Below are positions 25,531-35,098 of a stretch of 64,000 nt of DNA, in pieces. The first letter of the stretch is position 1, and each line of letters begins with the position of its first letter. Source of the stretch: Hugenholtzia roseola DSM 9546 (GTDB lineage Bacteria > Bacteroidota > Bacteroidia > Cytophagales > Bernardetiaceae); the NCBI RefSeq assembly GCF_000422585.1, contig NZ_AUGI01000033.1, forward strand, positions 48,854 to 112,853, read 5' to 3'. Under the pieces are notes generated by a model. That model did not search any database, was not told the origin of the DNA, and saw nothing but the letters and a program-made list of their open reading frames with translations. A program made the translations under genes and the position numbers.

Positions 25531-27207
25531 TTAGTCTTTCCATTGAATCTCCTGCACCATCTTTCCTATCAAAATGGTAGAAAATTTGACTTGCTTCGAG
25601 GGTCTTTTAAGGCTATAATTTTTGCCCTTGCCTCTGGAAAGGTAGAGTTGTTCGGTTACAAAACGCGCATCTTTTTTATGAAAGACCAAAACGCGCACGT
25701 CTTTTTCTTTGACTTTAAACTTATATTCTTCTCCTGAAACCGTTTCCGAAGGCTTCGTTTCCACTACCAAACCTTCGAGAAGTTGTAGGGCTTTCTCTGC
25801 ATTTGGCACACCCTGCCCTACATAATTATTGCCGTAAGGATACAAGTTTGAAGATTCTTTCAAGACAGAAAACATTTCTTGATACGTAATATCTGGTTTT
25901 TTCTGCAATAAGCAGGCAGCAAACCCTGTGATATTAGGCGCAGAAAAAGAAGTCCCGAAGAAAGAAAAACAAGAAACATCAGGTTTGAGATATGAAACAA
26001 ATTCTGCACCGACACTGCTATAAGAAGCCTTCGCACCACTGCCATTGGTTGCGCCCACCGATAAAACGTGCTGACTATCAGCAGGAGCAGAAATGATGCG
26101 CCATTTCTTGTCGTCGCCCTCATTTCCTGCCGAAACAATCAAAATCATGCCTTTTTCTTGGGCTGCAATGGAGGCTGCCTTCGTAATTTTTGCCGTCTGA
26201 CCGTCCATCTGTTCGGGTGCGTAGTCTTCATTTTTATCGTCAAAACCTTTTGAATATCCCAAAGAAGTATTGACTAAACGCACACCCGCGCTATCGAGCC
26301 ACTCTATTGCGGCTATCCAAAAATCCTCCTCGCCACGATATTCGCCTTTGCCGTCGTCGGTGCGTGCCAAATAAAAGTTGGCATCAGTGGCTGCCCCATA
26401 GTAGGCTTTTTTCTCGCTATCAAACCCTGTTAGCATTTCCAAAACCTGCGTACCATGACTTTCAGAGCCATATTGCGAATCGTTGAAGTGATTGCTGCGC
26501 TGCGGATAGACGAAATCGCGCACACCCAAAACGCGCTGCTCCTCACTTTGGAAGAGGTGAATCAGGTTGCGGCTATCCTTTGCCCCATAAAAACCTGCAT
26601 CAACTACGCCCACCGTAACGCCCTTGCCCGTCAGTCCTAATTTCTGAAAAGCCTGCACCCCAAGTTGCTCCATTGCCGTTCCGTATTTGGCATTTTCATA
26701 GTCGTTGGTAGGAAATTTTACCACCTGCAAACTTACATCGAGGCGTTCTACACGCTCAATTTCAGGAGCTTGACGCAATTTCTCTACCTGCGCTTGGCTT
26801 AGATAGGCAGAGGCGGCATTGAGCCACTTTGAAACACAAACTACTTCTGCTTTTTCTTCGGTAATGATTGAAAGTTGCTTTTTTGTGAGTGGCAAATCGC
26901 TTTCTTGAAAAAGTGGCAAGCCCAAAGCCAACCTATTTTGCAGCGTTTTTGGCGAAACCAAAAGGGTAGGGTCTTGTGTAAATTGTTCTTTTTCTTTAAA
27001 AAAGACCCAATACTTGTGCTTTTCTTTGTTATCGGAAAGCCCCCTACCTGATTCATTTTGAGAGGATTTACTTTGAGAAGATTCTTGTGGTAGGTCAGAA
27101 AGAGCTGCTTGCTGTCCCCAGAGAAGCGAAAAAGGCTGCCCCATAGATAAAAAGGCAAGCAAAAGAATGGCTGCCATGCGCCCAAAACAGTGTTTTAAAT
27201 ACATCAT
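25531..27207 (-). CDS. secreted subtilisin-family (S8) serine protease
   Basis: 558 residues. Signal peptide (MAAILLLAFLSMGQPFSLLWGQ), a pro-domain (about 60-165; YWVFFKEKEQF start), then the S8 catalytic domain: Asp203 (VVDAGFYG), His251 (SHGTQV), Asn362 (SAGNEGD) and Ser420 (GTSFSAP). The C-terminal about 75 residues are Lys-rich beta segments that do not look like the usual T9SS type A sorting domain, so the export route beyond the periplasm is unclear. It belongs to the Bacteroidota S8 group with an I9-like propeptide. Own consensus promoter upstream. Confidence 0.92.
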   Translation of the reverse strand: MMYLKHCFGRMAAILLLAFLSMGQPFSLLWGQQAALSDLPQESSQSKSSQNESGRGLSDNKEKHKYWVFFKEKEQFTQDPTLLVSPKTLQNRLALGLPLFQESDLPLTKKQLSIITEEKAEVVCVSKWLNAASAYLSQAQVEKLRQAPEIERVERLDVSLQVVKFPTNDYENAKYGTAMEQLGVQAFQKLGLTGKGVTVGVVDAGFYGAKDSRNLIHLFQSEEQRVLGVRDFVYPQRSNHFNDSQYGSESHGTQVLEMLTGFDSEKKAYYGAATDANFYLARTDDGKGEYRGEEDFWIAAIEWLDSAGVRLVNTSLGYSKGFDDKNEDYAPEQMDGQTAKITKAASIAAQEKGMILIVSAGNEGDDKKWRIISAPADSQHVLSVGATNGSGAKASYSSVGAEFVSYLKPDVSCFSFFGTSFSAPNITGFAACLLQKKPDITYQEMFSVLKESSNLYPYGNNYVGQGVPNAEKALQLLEGLVVETKPSETVSGEEYKFKVKEKDVRVLVFHKKDARFVTEQLYLSRGKGKNYSLKRPSKQVKFSTILIGKMVQEIQWKD

Positions 27208-27261
27208 ATTTTTATTAAAAATGTAGCGAAAGATAATAAAAGCGACCCAATGCGCCTACAA

Positions 27262-27293
27262 CAAAGATAAAGCAAATCCGAAGCCTACACAAA
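27262..27293 (-). promoter_or_regulatory. promoter of the S8 protease gene
   Basis: Minus strand: TTTG (27293-27290), 20 nt, TATCTTTG (27269-27262), a full consensus match. It lies about 55 bases before the protease ATG. Confidence 0.75.
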
Positions 27294-27369
27294 CCCAAAG
27301 CCGAAAAGTAGCGATAAAATTGTCTTTTTTATCCTTTTTGCCCCCATGATGTTAGATTCTAAAAATGAA

Positions 27370-27460
27370 GGGCAAATGTTGGGGACAAGGTATTCAAGGT
27401 ATTGTCTTGTCCGAAGTCGGATTGAAATAAAAAAAGTTTTCAGAACCAAAATCAGGTTCA
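27370..27460. repeat. dispersed repeat A, inverted copy
   Basis: GGGGACAAGGTATTCAAGG, then GTCTTGTCC, GTCGGATTGAAAT and TTTTCAGAACCAAA. Read on the minus strand it follows the usual order GGTTCTGAAAAC, ATTTCAATCCGAC, palindrome. It is the only clearly opposite-facing copy, in the divergent region between the protease and the serine hydrolase. Confidence 0.65.
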
Positions 27461-27487
27461 AGAAAGGCAAAATGGATAGCAGGAAGA

Positions 27488-27519
27488 TTGGGACATATAG
27501 CCTAAAATGCTTATTTTTG
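27488..27519 (+). promoter_or_regulatory. promoter of the serine hydrolase gene
   Basis: TTG at 27488-27490, 21 nt, TATTTTTG at 27512-27519, followed about 75 nt later by the ATG at 27597. Confidence 0.6.
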
Positions 27520-27596
27520 CTATCTAATTAGATGACTCCAAACAAAGTCGCAGCCTTTTTTCGCCTCTTTATCTCTCAACCTTTTTGCTTATCGAT

Positions 27597-28760
27597 ATGA
27601 AAATCTTAATGAAAACCTTAAAAATTTCGCTGCTCGTAGTGGGTTTGCTGCTGGTAGGCGTTGTCATAACGGCTTATAGCCTCGATATGGACTACCTGCT
27701 CAAGGGCGTGCGTACCATCTACCTGCAAGGACACCAAACCGCTTTTTTAGGCGATTACAAAGAATTTGACAACCGTACTATCAAAAACGCACCCGACCAA
27801 AGGCAGCCTTGGGCGCAACATCAACATTACAACCAAAAAGCCATTCCCGACATTTTACAACAGACGCATCAGGAATTAGGCACTGTAGCCTTTTTAATCA
27901 TCAAAAATGATAGCCTCCTTCACGAATATTATGCCGAAGGATATGATGCCAATTCGCACACCAACTCTTTTTCGATGGCTAAAAGTATTGTTACTGCCGC
28001 CTTGGGACATGCCATTAAAGAAGGTAAAATTAAATCTTTAGACCAAAAGGTAGTTGATTTTTTACCCGAATTAAAGGGTAAATATGCCTCCGACCTAAGC
28101 GTAGGCGACCTCTCCTCGATGGCTTCGGGTTTGGCCTGGGACGAAAATTATTACAGTCCTTTTTCTATCACAACCAAAGCCTATTTCTATGACGACTTAG
28201 ATAAAATGATGTTGGAACTTGAAGTGAGTGAGCCGCCAAGCCAACGTTTTCATTATTTGAGTGGCAATACCCAACTTTTGGGCATGGTCATCGAAAAGGC
28301 AACGCAAATGCCCTTAGCCGACTATATTTCGGAAAGTTTTTGGAAGCCTTTGGGTGCGGAAAACCCCGCTTTTTGGCAATTAGATAGCGAAAATGGCACA
28401 GAAAAAGCCTACTGCTGTATCGCCAGCAATGCGCGTGATTTTGCCCGTTTTGGCAAACTCTTCAAAGATTTAGGGCATTGGAACGGCAAACAGATTCTCG
28501 ACACTGCCTTTGTCCAGACCTGCATCAGACCGCGCTTTGCCGACTCGCCCGAATATGGCTATGGCTTTTGGCTTAGTAACTACAAAAACAAAGCAATTTT
28601 CTACCTGCGCGGACATTTGGGGCAGAACGTAATTGTCATACCCGAAGACAACCTAATTATTGTGCGATTGGGACACCAAAACGGAGGCAAATCCGAAAAC
28701 GACCCCCACGACCGCGATTTTTATACCTACATAGACCAAGCCTATCAGATGCTACCCTAA
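27597..28760 (+). CDS. beta-lactamase-fold serine hydrolase (class C / esterase type)
   Basis: 387 residues from ATG 27597; a TTG four codons upstream is less likely. An uncleaved N-terminal membrane anchor (about 6-27) precedes the catalytic domain. The nucleophile motif SxxK is SMAK (Ser126 in this numbering), the second motif is YLSGN, and a C-terminal RGHLGQNV segment occupies the HxG region. It is a member of the beta-lactamase/DD-peptidase/esterase family (PF00144-like), acting outside the inner membrane. Substrate unknown; no AmpC-type regulator is nearby. Confidence 0.87.
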   Translation: MKILMKTLKISLLVVGLLLVGVVITAYSLDMDYLLKGVRTIYLQGHQTAFLGDYKEFDNRTIKNAPDQRQPWAQHQHYNQKAIPDILQQTHQELGTVAFLIIKNDSLLHEYYAEGYDANSHTNSFSMAKSIVTAALGHAIKEGKIKSLDQKVVDFLPELKGKYASDLSVGDLSSMASGLAWDENYYSPFSITTKAYFYDDLDKMMLELEVSEPPSQRFHYLSGNTQLLGMVIEKATQMPLADYISESFWKPLGAENPAFWQLDSENGTEKAYCCIASNARDFARFGKLFKDLGHWNGKQILDTAFVQTCIRPRFADSPEYGYGFWLSNYKNKAIFYLRGHLGQNVIVIPEDNLIIVRLGHQNGGKSENDPHDRDFYTYIDQAYQMLP

Positions 28761-28790
28761 ACTTTTCCGATAAAGACGAGCATAAAAAAG

Positions 28791-28826
28791 AAAACCCTAA
28801 GAAATCTTGCTTTTCTTAGGGTTTTT
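28791..28826. terminator. bidirectional terminator between convergent genes
   Basis: AAAACCCTAAGAAA faces TTCTTAGGGTTTTT around a short loop, between the serine hydrolase stop (28760) and the esterase stop (28871). Confidence 0.9.
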
Positions 28827-28870
28827 CAGTAAAAAGTTTAAAAGTTGGTTTTAAAACTATTCAAAACCGA

Positions 28871-31800
28871 CTACTCTTTGATGAGTTTTCTAATTACCGT
28901 TTTTTCTGCATTTGAAAGCACGATAAAATAGCTTCCATTCGCCCACGATTGGGTCTGGATTTGAAGCGTTGGCTCTACGTTTTCATACTTTTGTATCCAT
29001 ACGACTTTGCCTGTGGCATCGTGAATTTCTACTTGCAGGTCTTTTTCGAAGATTTTATCGAGTCCTACAAGATGGCAGAGGTCTTGGGTAGGATTTGGGA
29101 AAATCTGCAACGCAAGATTTTCGGTAGGCTCTTGCTCCTCGCCCGTAACGCCTGTGGTTAGGAAAAGGCGTTGCGTTTTGGTGGCACAATTCGAGGCATA
29201 GACCACTTCGGCTTGGTAGTGTCCCACTTGTGTAGGCGTAATTTCAAGTGCATTGCCTAAATCGCTGCGCATTTCACCATTAAAATACCAATCTACACGC
29301 GCTACCTGCCCCTGTGTTTCCACTTTTAGAGCCGAACCGATACGCAAAAGACGCGCCTTTTCTACCGCAATCACGTCCAGCGCAAGGGCAGAGGTGAATT
29401 GTGCGCAATTCTGACCCGCCGCACGCGAGCGCAATTCTACCGTATAAACGCCTTCGCTGCCCACTTCAAGGGTCGGAACTTGGGTTGTGGTTAGGAAAAT
29501 GCCATTTCTATACCAACGGTAAAGCGTCTGTGGAAAAGCAGGCACTTCTAAAACCGTTGTGCTGCCCTGACATATTTGTGTATCTGTGGCACTTAGCGCA
29601 ATTTCTTCGGGGAAAGCTCCCAAAACAACCTCAACTACGGACGAAGTTTGCGTACAGCCATATTGGGAAACCTCTACGGTATAGTTTCCTGCCATAGATA
29701 CGGTGAGAACTTCGCCTTCTGCTACCGATTCTCCATTTCTAAACCAACGGTAAGTCGCATTGGGCAATGATTTGGCACTCAAAAGCCCTTGGCGGCAGAA
29801 AAAGACCTGCGCGGAAGCCAAAATTTTGGCTTCGGGCTGATAGTTGAGATAAACCGCTACTTTGTCTGAAACCGTAAAACAGCCACTCGCGTTTTCTACT
29901 CTCACCGTATAAATGCCGCTTTCGGTAGCGAGGTATTCGGGCGTTTGCGTCTGGGCTACCTGCACGCCATAGCGATACCAAGTATAGGTTTGGATAAGGT
30001 CGTTGGTAGGCTCTAATAGTTCCAAAAGCCTGCTATTTTGGCAGGTATAAATCGCCTTTTGGGTAGCCAAATCAGAGGTTAGGTTCAGAAACTGCGCCAT
30101 AGGAGCGGTTTGGGGTATAATTTCTACCCTTGTGCGCTCGGTGCTTTCGTATTTCAACCCTTCTGCCGCCACATAAAAGACGGTAGGCGAAGAAATAGGA
30201 TACTCGAAGATGCGTGTCGTCAGGCTTTTGAAAAGCAAATTTCCGCCTTGGGGTGCATCATACCAAAGAAAAACGGGGTTTGTGTGGCGATTGATAGCCT
30301 GCAAACGCACATAAGGATTGTTTGAGCAGGCAGGGCGCAAAATTTCTACCAAAGGCATTTCGGGATAGGTATGTTCTCTGCCATTTGCTGTTGCCGTTTC
30401 TGCACCGCGATAGGCTTCCAAACGGTAGCGATATTCGGTATCATTTTGCAAGTCTGTGTCCAAATACTCACTCACATCTGCCTCTAAAAAGGCGATAACT
30501 TCCCAACCGTTTGCAGCACTATAACGATAGAGGCGATAGCCTTGTGCCTGTGGCGAAAGTTCCCAAGTTAGCGCGATACTATGCGTATTGACTGCCACGA
30601 GGCGAAACTGGTTTGGAATCGTTAGGGCAGGGGCAGGAATAAAGCCGCCACCCCCTACTAAGGGGCTATTGAGGAACAAGACCTGCAAATCGTTTCGGAC
30701 AGAGCCACTAACTGTTGTCGCATTTCCTCCATTGAAAGCTGCATCTAAGAAAGTAACGGTTAGGTCATTGACGTTTTCCGCGCTGGTGTGCGGGTTAGCA
30801 TTTCCTACCAAAGAAAAAGTAGCCGTTGTGCCGCTTGTCTTGATGATTTGTGCCGTCAGACCTGCGGGCAAATTGAGTACCGTAACCGCACCTGTGGCGA
30901 CTAAATCTGTTCCGTCTGCCCCTGCAAATTCCTTGCAAGGCGCAAGGGTAAGATTGAGCGCATTGCCAATACTGCCATCGTTGGCGTTGTTTTCACTAAA
31001 CTGTGCGCCACTATAAACCAAAAATTCATTGGCACTCACAAAGGCATTTGTCGTACAAGCATTAACGTTTCCATTTGTATCCGTTACGGAAATCATAACC
31101 GCTTGCGTACCCAAGTCGGCACAAGAAAAAGTCTTCGTTGTCAAACCTGTGTCAGTAAATACAATAGAGGCAATGCCACAATTATCGCTACTGCCATTAT
31201 TAAAATCGGAAGCTGAAACTGTAAGCGAACCTGTCGCATCTAAATTGAGGCTCAAATTCTGACAAACTGCCGTAGGCAATGTATTATCTGCTACTGTAAG
31301 CGTTGCAGAGCAAGTGCTAACGTTGCCATTTGTATCAGTAATGCGAATGACAAGATTTTGTACGCCTGCCGTAGCACAAGTAAAGGTTTTGGTAGCCGCA
31401 GCCGTATCGTCAAACAAAATAGAAGCAATGCCACAATTATCGTTGCTGCCATTGTTGAAATCGGAAGCCGAAACGGTAAGCGAACCCGAAGCATCTAAAT
31501 TGAGGCTCAAATTCTGACAAAGCGCAGTAGGTAAAGTAAAGTCCAATACATTGAGCGTTGCGGTGCAAGTGTTACTATTTCCTGCCGCGTCTGTAAAACG
31601 AATAACAGGATTGTGCGCACCAACATCACCACAATCGAAAGTTTTGGTAGCCGTTCCTGTGTCATCAAATAAAATGGAAATAATACCACAATTATCGCTA
31701 CTGCCATTATTAAAGTCGGAAGCCGAAACAGTAAGCGAACCCGAAGCATCTAAATTGAGGCTCAAATTCTGACAAAGGGGGGTAGGCGTAAGGTTATCAA

Positions 31801-33691
31801 CGACGGTAAGCGTTGCGGTGCAGGTGCTACTATTCCCTGCTGCGTCTGTTACTCGAATTGTAACTGTATTCGTACCTATCTGACTACAATCAAAAGTTTT
31901 GGTAGCCAGCCCTGTATCGTCAAACAAAATCGAGGCAATGAGGCAGTTGTCCGCGCTACCATTATTAAAATCAGTAGCCGAAAAGGTAAGCGAACCCGAA
32001 GCATCTAAATTGAGGTTCAGATTCTGACAAACTGCCGTAGGATTTTGGGCATCTACCACCGTCACCGTTTGGGTGCAAGTGTTGATGTTGCCGTTGATGT
32101 CGGTTACTGTCCAGACGACGGCGGTTGTGCCTACGGGATATACGCCGCTTGCATCAGCCGTATTATTGAAATCATTGACAAGAGAAACGGCGCACCCATC
32201 TACGGTAGGAGCAGTCAGGGTTAGATTGGCACTGCAAAGCCCTGCATCTGCATTTGCCGAAACATTGGCAGGGCAGGTGATAGGGGGCGGATTTGAAGGC
32301 GCAGTAACGGTAACGGTTCGCGTAATGAGGGTTTTATTTCGCGCCAAATTCCGCTGAAAAGGACGAACAGAGAGGCTATGCGTGCCTGCACTGTTCCATT
32401 GTACCTGTACCGAAGTGCTGAAAACGGTAGGCGGCGTTACGAAAGTTCCCCCTACTACTTGCCATTCATAGTGATAATTGTCGGTATTGGAAAGGGTATA
32501 AGTTCGGATATTGAGAGCAGGATTGGTACTTGAAAAGCAAACTTGGTCGTCGCCTACAATTTGCACCTCAAAGGGTTTGAGGCGGTATTCATAGGAACAT
32601 TCGCCCATACGATTGCGTACCAAAATCTCATTTGCCGTTGTGCTAAGATGCGGATTGTGGTCTAAACCTGTGGTATCATGCAGGGTAGTGGGTGCGCCAA
32701 CGCCCTGTGCGTAGGGGTGAATTGTACCACTGCCATATACAACGGGCAAATCCGTAATAAAAGCGAAATCAGGAAAAGGCTCGCCACTGCTATAAGGCAC
32801 TGTGCCGTCATCAACACTATGAAACATACAGGCAGGCGCGTCGTCTGCACCTTCTACATAGGAAAGAAAACCCAAAGCTCCTGCCCAAGCAAAAGCCATG
32901 TTTGCCTTTCCATTTTGGGTCTGATTCTGACCTACCCCATCAAGCCCACCCAAAGAAGGCCAGTTGTTGGAATTGCCATACGTACCCGAAGGAACGGCTT
33001 GTGTCTGGACAGGAATTTCACCTACCTTATCCAAATGAATGTTGTGCAAAGCCACAAAACCACCTGCACTATGCCCTGCAATGAAAACTTGGTCAGGGTC
33101 TATGCCATAAGTGGCGGCATTGGCGCGAAAAAAGCGAACTGCCTGCCTGCCGTCCTGAACGCCACGATACACGCCGCGATAAGAAGCATCTGCATTTAAA
33201 ATATTCATACCCAAACGGTAGTCTATCGCTGCCGTAACAAAACCGCGCCTTGCCAAACGCTCGGCATAACGTTGAATATCGGTATCTGCGCGACTGCCTG
33301 CCACAAAACCACCTCCAAAACAGATGATAATAACAGGACGTTTGGTAAGCGTATCACCTGTGGGCAGGTAAATATCCATGTCCAAATTTTGCTGTTGCGT
33401 CGCCATATCGCCCTCATTTGGCGTTACGATGCTGGCGGTAGGTGCAAAAAAAGGTGCAAAGGGATTAAGCTGTGGTGTTGTGCGTACTTTGGGAATATTT
33501 GTGCCAAAACGGACGTTGGGTATGAGCGTTGTGGTAGGAAAGACCTCCTCTAAGTAGCGATTGGGAAGTTGGGCTTGTGCTTCTTTCGCCCAAAGGCTTA
33601 GGAGGCAGAGCAGGAAAAGATGCCCAAAAAGTGGTTGTCGTCGTGAGAAGTGCGAAAACGCATTGGTGAATCGAGGTAGATATTGTTTCAT
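28871..33691 (-). CDS. giant secreted esterase-like protein with HYR-type repeats and T9SS sorting domain
   Basis: 1606 residues from ATG 33691, which gives a good signal peptide (cleavage AQA-Q); an upstream ATG at 33736 adds a non-signal extension. Residues about 80-370 are a carboxylesterase/BD-FAE-like alpha/beta hydrolase: FGGGFVAGSR (oxyanion) and GHSAGGF (nucleophile Ser about 207). Then an Ig/HYR-like module, four to five tandem repeats of about 85 residues (VCQNLSLNLDASGSLT ... ASDFNNGSSDNC), a fibronectin-type region (RLVAVNTHSIALTWELS), several PKD/Ig-like repeats with YRWYRNG, and a type A T9SS C-terminal sorting domain (LQIFPNPTQD ... VIRKLIKE). Destined for the cell surface or medium through T9SS. 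The enzymatic target (ester or polysaccharide acetyl groups) is inferred only. Confidence 0.9.
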   Translation of the reverse strand: MKQYLPRFTNAFSHFSRRQPLFGHLFLLCLLSLWAKEAQAQLPNRYLEEVFPTTTLIPNVRFGTNIPKVRTTPQLNPFAPFFAPTASIVTPNEGDMATQQQNLDMDIYLPTGDTLTKRPVIIICFGGGFVAGSRADTDIQRYAERLARRGFVTAAIDYRLGMNILNADASYRGVYRGVQDGRQAVRFFRANAATYGIDPDQVFIAGHSAGGFVALHNIHLDKVGEIPVQTQAVPSGTYGNSNNWPSLGGLDGVGQNQTQNGKANMAFAWAGALGFLSYVEGADDAPACMFHSVDDGTVPYSSGEPFPDFAFITDLPVVYGSGTIHPYAQGVGAPTTLHDTTGLDHNPHLSTTANEILVRNRMGECSYEYRLKPFEVQIVGDDQVCFSSTNPALNIRTYTLSNTDNYHYEWQVVGGTFVTPPTVFSTSVQVQWNSAGTHSLSVRPFQRNLARNKTLITRTVTVTAPSNPPPITCPANVSANADAGLCSANLTLTAPTVDGCAVSLVNDFNNTADASGVYPVGTTAVVWTVTDINGNINTCTQTVTVVDAQNPTAVCQNLNLNLDASGSLTFSATDFNNGSADNCLIASILFDDTGLATKTFDCSQIGTNTVTIRVTDAAGNSSTCTATLTVVDNLTPTPLCQNLSLNLDASGSLTVSASDFNNGSSDNCGIISILFDDTGTATKTFDCGDVGAHNPVIRFTDAAGNSNTCTATLNVLDFTLPTALCQNLSLNLDASGSLTVSASDFNNGSNDNCGIASILFDDTAAATKTFTCATAGVQNLVIRITDTNGNVSTCSATLTVADNTLPTAVCQNLSLNLDATGSLTVSASDFNNGSSDNCGIASIVFTDTGLTTKTFSCADLGTQAVMISVTDTNGNVNACTTNAFVSANEFLVYSGAQFSENNANDGSIGNALNLTLAPCKEFAGADGTDLVATGAVTVLNLPAGLTAQIIKTSGTTATFSLVGNANPHTSAENVNDLTVTFLDAAFNGGNATTVSGSVRNDLQVLFLNSPLVGGGGFIPAPALTIPNQFRLVAVNTHSIALTWELSPQAQGYRLYRYSAANGWEVIAFLEADVSEYLDTDLQNDTEYRYRLEAYRGAETATANGREHTYPEMPLVEILRPACSNNPYVRLQAINRHTNPVFLWYDAPQGGNLLFKSLTTRIFEYPISSPTVFYVAAEGLKYESTERTRVEIIPQTAPMAQFLNLTSDLATQKAIYTCQNSRLLELLEPTNDLIQTYTWYRYGVQVAQTQTPEYLATESGIYTVRVENASGCFTVSDKVAVYLNYQPEAKILASAQVFFCRQGLLSAKSLPNATYRWFRNGESVAEGEVLTVSMAGNYTVEVSQYGCTQTSSVVEVVLGAFPEEIALSATDTQICQGSTTVLEVPAFPQTLYRWYRNGIFLTTTQVPTLEVGSEGVYTVELRSRAAGQNCAQFTSALALDVIAVEKARLLRIGSALKVETQGQVARVDWYFNGEMRSDLGNALEITPTQVGHYQAEVVYASNCATKTQRLFLTTGVTGEEQEPTENLALQIFPNPTQDLCHLVGLDKIFEKDLQVEIHDATGKVVWIQKYENVEPTLQIQTQSWANGSYFIVLSNAEKTVIRKLIKE
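31180..32060. repeat. in-gene tandem repeats, period about 255 bp
   Basis: Near-identical blocks (GCATCTAAATTGAGGCTC) recur at about 31237, 31494, 31749 and 32007 within the esterase gene. They encode the tandem adhesin-like repeats and are prone to copy-number change. Confidence 0.85.
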
Positions 33692-33742
33692 CTCTATTGT
33701 GTTTGTGAAATGGTGTTGTTTTAAAATCATTTTCAAAAAAAT

Positions 33743-34186
33743 CTAATCTTGCGCCACTACAAATTGATGCACCTGTTTGTGCAGGTTGTGGTCTTGTGCA
33801 ATGGCTGCCTTGATGTAGAAATAACGCGCTTCGGAAAGCCCCTGCGAAGTTGCCAACTTGCGCTTTTCGGCTTCTAACTTTTGCTTCAAAGTGGTAAGTT
33901 CTACTTTGAGCGTCTGATAGGCGGCTTGCTTGTCTTTTGGTACAATTTTTTCGCCTTCTACCAAAATTTGTGTAAAAAGCTCGACCCCAATGGGCGAATT
34001 TTGAATCAGCGTCGCCACTTCTTTTTCATACTCGGCTTGTAAAGGATTGTGCATTTTGAGCGTCTTGGCATAAAGACGCAATTCCTGTTCTGAAATTGGC
34101 TCATTTTGCGCCCATAAAGACTGCCCTACTGCACCCAAAAGCCAAAGGAGAAGGCATAAAGTAAAGGTAGGAAACAAATTTTGCAT
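33743..34186 (-). CDS. exported helical protein of unknown function
   Basis: 147 residues if started at ATG 34186, giving a signal peptide (QNLFPTFTLCLLLWLLGAVGQSLWAQ). A start at 34261 would prepend another hydrophobic stretch and is less likely. The mature part is charged and helical with a coiled-coil centre (TLKVELTTLKQKLEAEKRKLA). No family recognised. It sits 52 bases upstream of the giant esterase on the same strand and could be co-transcribed with it. Confidence 0.65.
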   Translation of the reverse strand: MQNLFPTFTLCLLLWLLGAVGQSLWAQNEPISEQELRLYAKTLKMHNPLQAEYEKEVATLIQNSPIGVELFTQILVEGEKIVPKDKQAAYQTLKVELTTLKQKLEAEKRKLATSQGLSEARYFYIKAAIAQDHNLHKQVHQFVVAQD

Positions 34187-34513
34187 GGGAAATGAATAGT
34201 TAGGTGAAAGAAAGATAAAGGTAAGATGAAGCAAAAGACAAATTGGGTTGAAATATCGCATTTTTTAGCCGTAATTTCAAATGTAGAAGATAAAAATACC
34301 GCTTTTGGCTACAAAAGTGCTTTTTTATATCTTCTAAGCCACTTTTTGCCTCGTAAAATTTTGGAAAACTTGCTTCCCACCAAAAAAAATAGAAATAGCA
34401 TTTGGTAAATTGATATACAAATGCTAAATTGCAGTAGCTACGCGCTGTAAAGTTAGGATAGCCATGAAAAAAACGCCTTTCCCATTTTCCCAACACAAAC
34501 AAAATTTTGTCCT

Positions 34514-34945
34514 ATGTCCGCACAATTACCCAACTGCCCACGCTGCGACAACCACAGCACCATCAAAAGCGGCGTTATCAGAAACCGACAACGCTACTAT
34601 TGTAAAGCCTGCGAATACTACTTCACCGTACAAAAAGAAGGAAAACGCATCGATAACTACTACGTCATCAAAGCCTTACAGCTTTATTTGGAAGGACTTA
34701 GCTACCGCGAAATAGAGCGCATCATTGGCGTAAGTCACGTATCGGTCATGAACTGGGTGAAAGAATACCGCATCAGCCGCCCCAAGATGCGCGATTCAAG
34801 ACCTACGTATCGCGTCTTGAAGCACCGCGAGCTTTTAGAATTTTTAGAGGACAAAGAAAACGTCATCGACAATAGCTTGCTTATCACCCCTGTAGGCGAT
34901 AAATTTATGCTTATCAAATGGGAAAAATTTAGGGGGCAATCTTAG
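34514..34945 (+). CDS. IS1-type zinc-ribbon/HTH protein (domesticated transposase N-terminus)
   Basis: 143 residues. A zinc ribbon (Cys8, Cys11, Cys30, Cys33; CPRC ... YYCKAC) is followed by an InsA-like helix-turn-helix (about 55-88: GLSYREIERIIGVSHVSVMNWVKEY). The pattern is that of the DNA-binding part of IS1/IS1595 transposases, but there is no catalytic DDE domain downstream and no terminal inverted repeats. The remaining about 50 residues end in a short strand (ITPVGDKFMLIKWEKF). I infer a stand-alone DNA-binding regulator derived from a transposase; a decayed IS remnant is the alternative. Confidence 0.75.
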   Translation: MSAQLPNCPRCDNHSTIKSGVIRNRQRYYCKACEYYFTVQKEGKRIDNYYVIKALQLYLEGLSYREIERIIGVSHVSVMNWVKEYRISRPKMRDSRPTYRVLKHRELLEFLEDKENVIDNSLLITPVGDKFMLIKWEKFRGQS

Positions 34946-35008
34946 GCAGAATTAGGTAGAGAATGGGCTGAAAAAGTGAAAAATAGCATATTTTCTTACA
35001 TCTATAAC

Positions 35009-35056
35009 CGAAGCAGCCGTCGCCGAGGGCGTTGTCCGTCGGCGAGGCTTTTTTAT
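35009..35056 (+). terminator. hairpin of repeat family B serving as terminator
   Basis: CCGTCGCCGAGG faces CCGTCGGCGAGG with stem CGCCGA/TCGGCG, then GCTTTTTTA. It lies about 70 bases after the zinc-ribbon gene. Compared with the copies at 43.0 and 47.1 kb, one stem pair is changed on both sides (T-A to C-G). Confidence 0.7.
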
Positions 35057-35098
35057 TCATCTTATGCCGTTATTGGTGTCTTCACCAATGACATTAAA

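Noticed and set aside
31180..32060. Regular repeats at about 255-bp spacing, first thought to be a repeat array or CRISPR-like locus
   Set aside because: They keep the reading frame of the esterase gene and encode tandem protein repeats; there are no short spacers and no cas genes.
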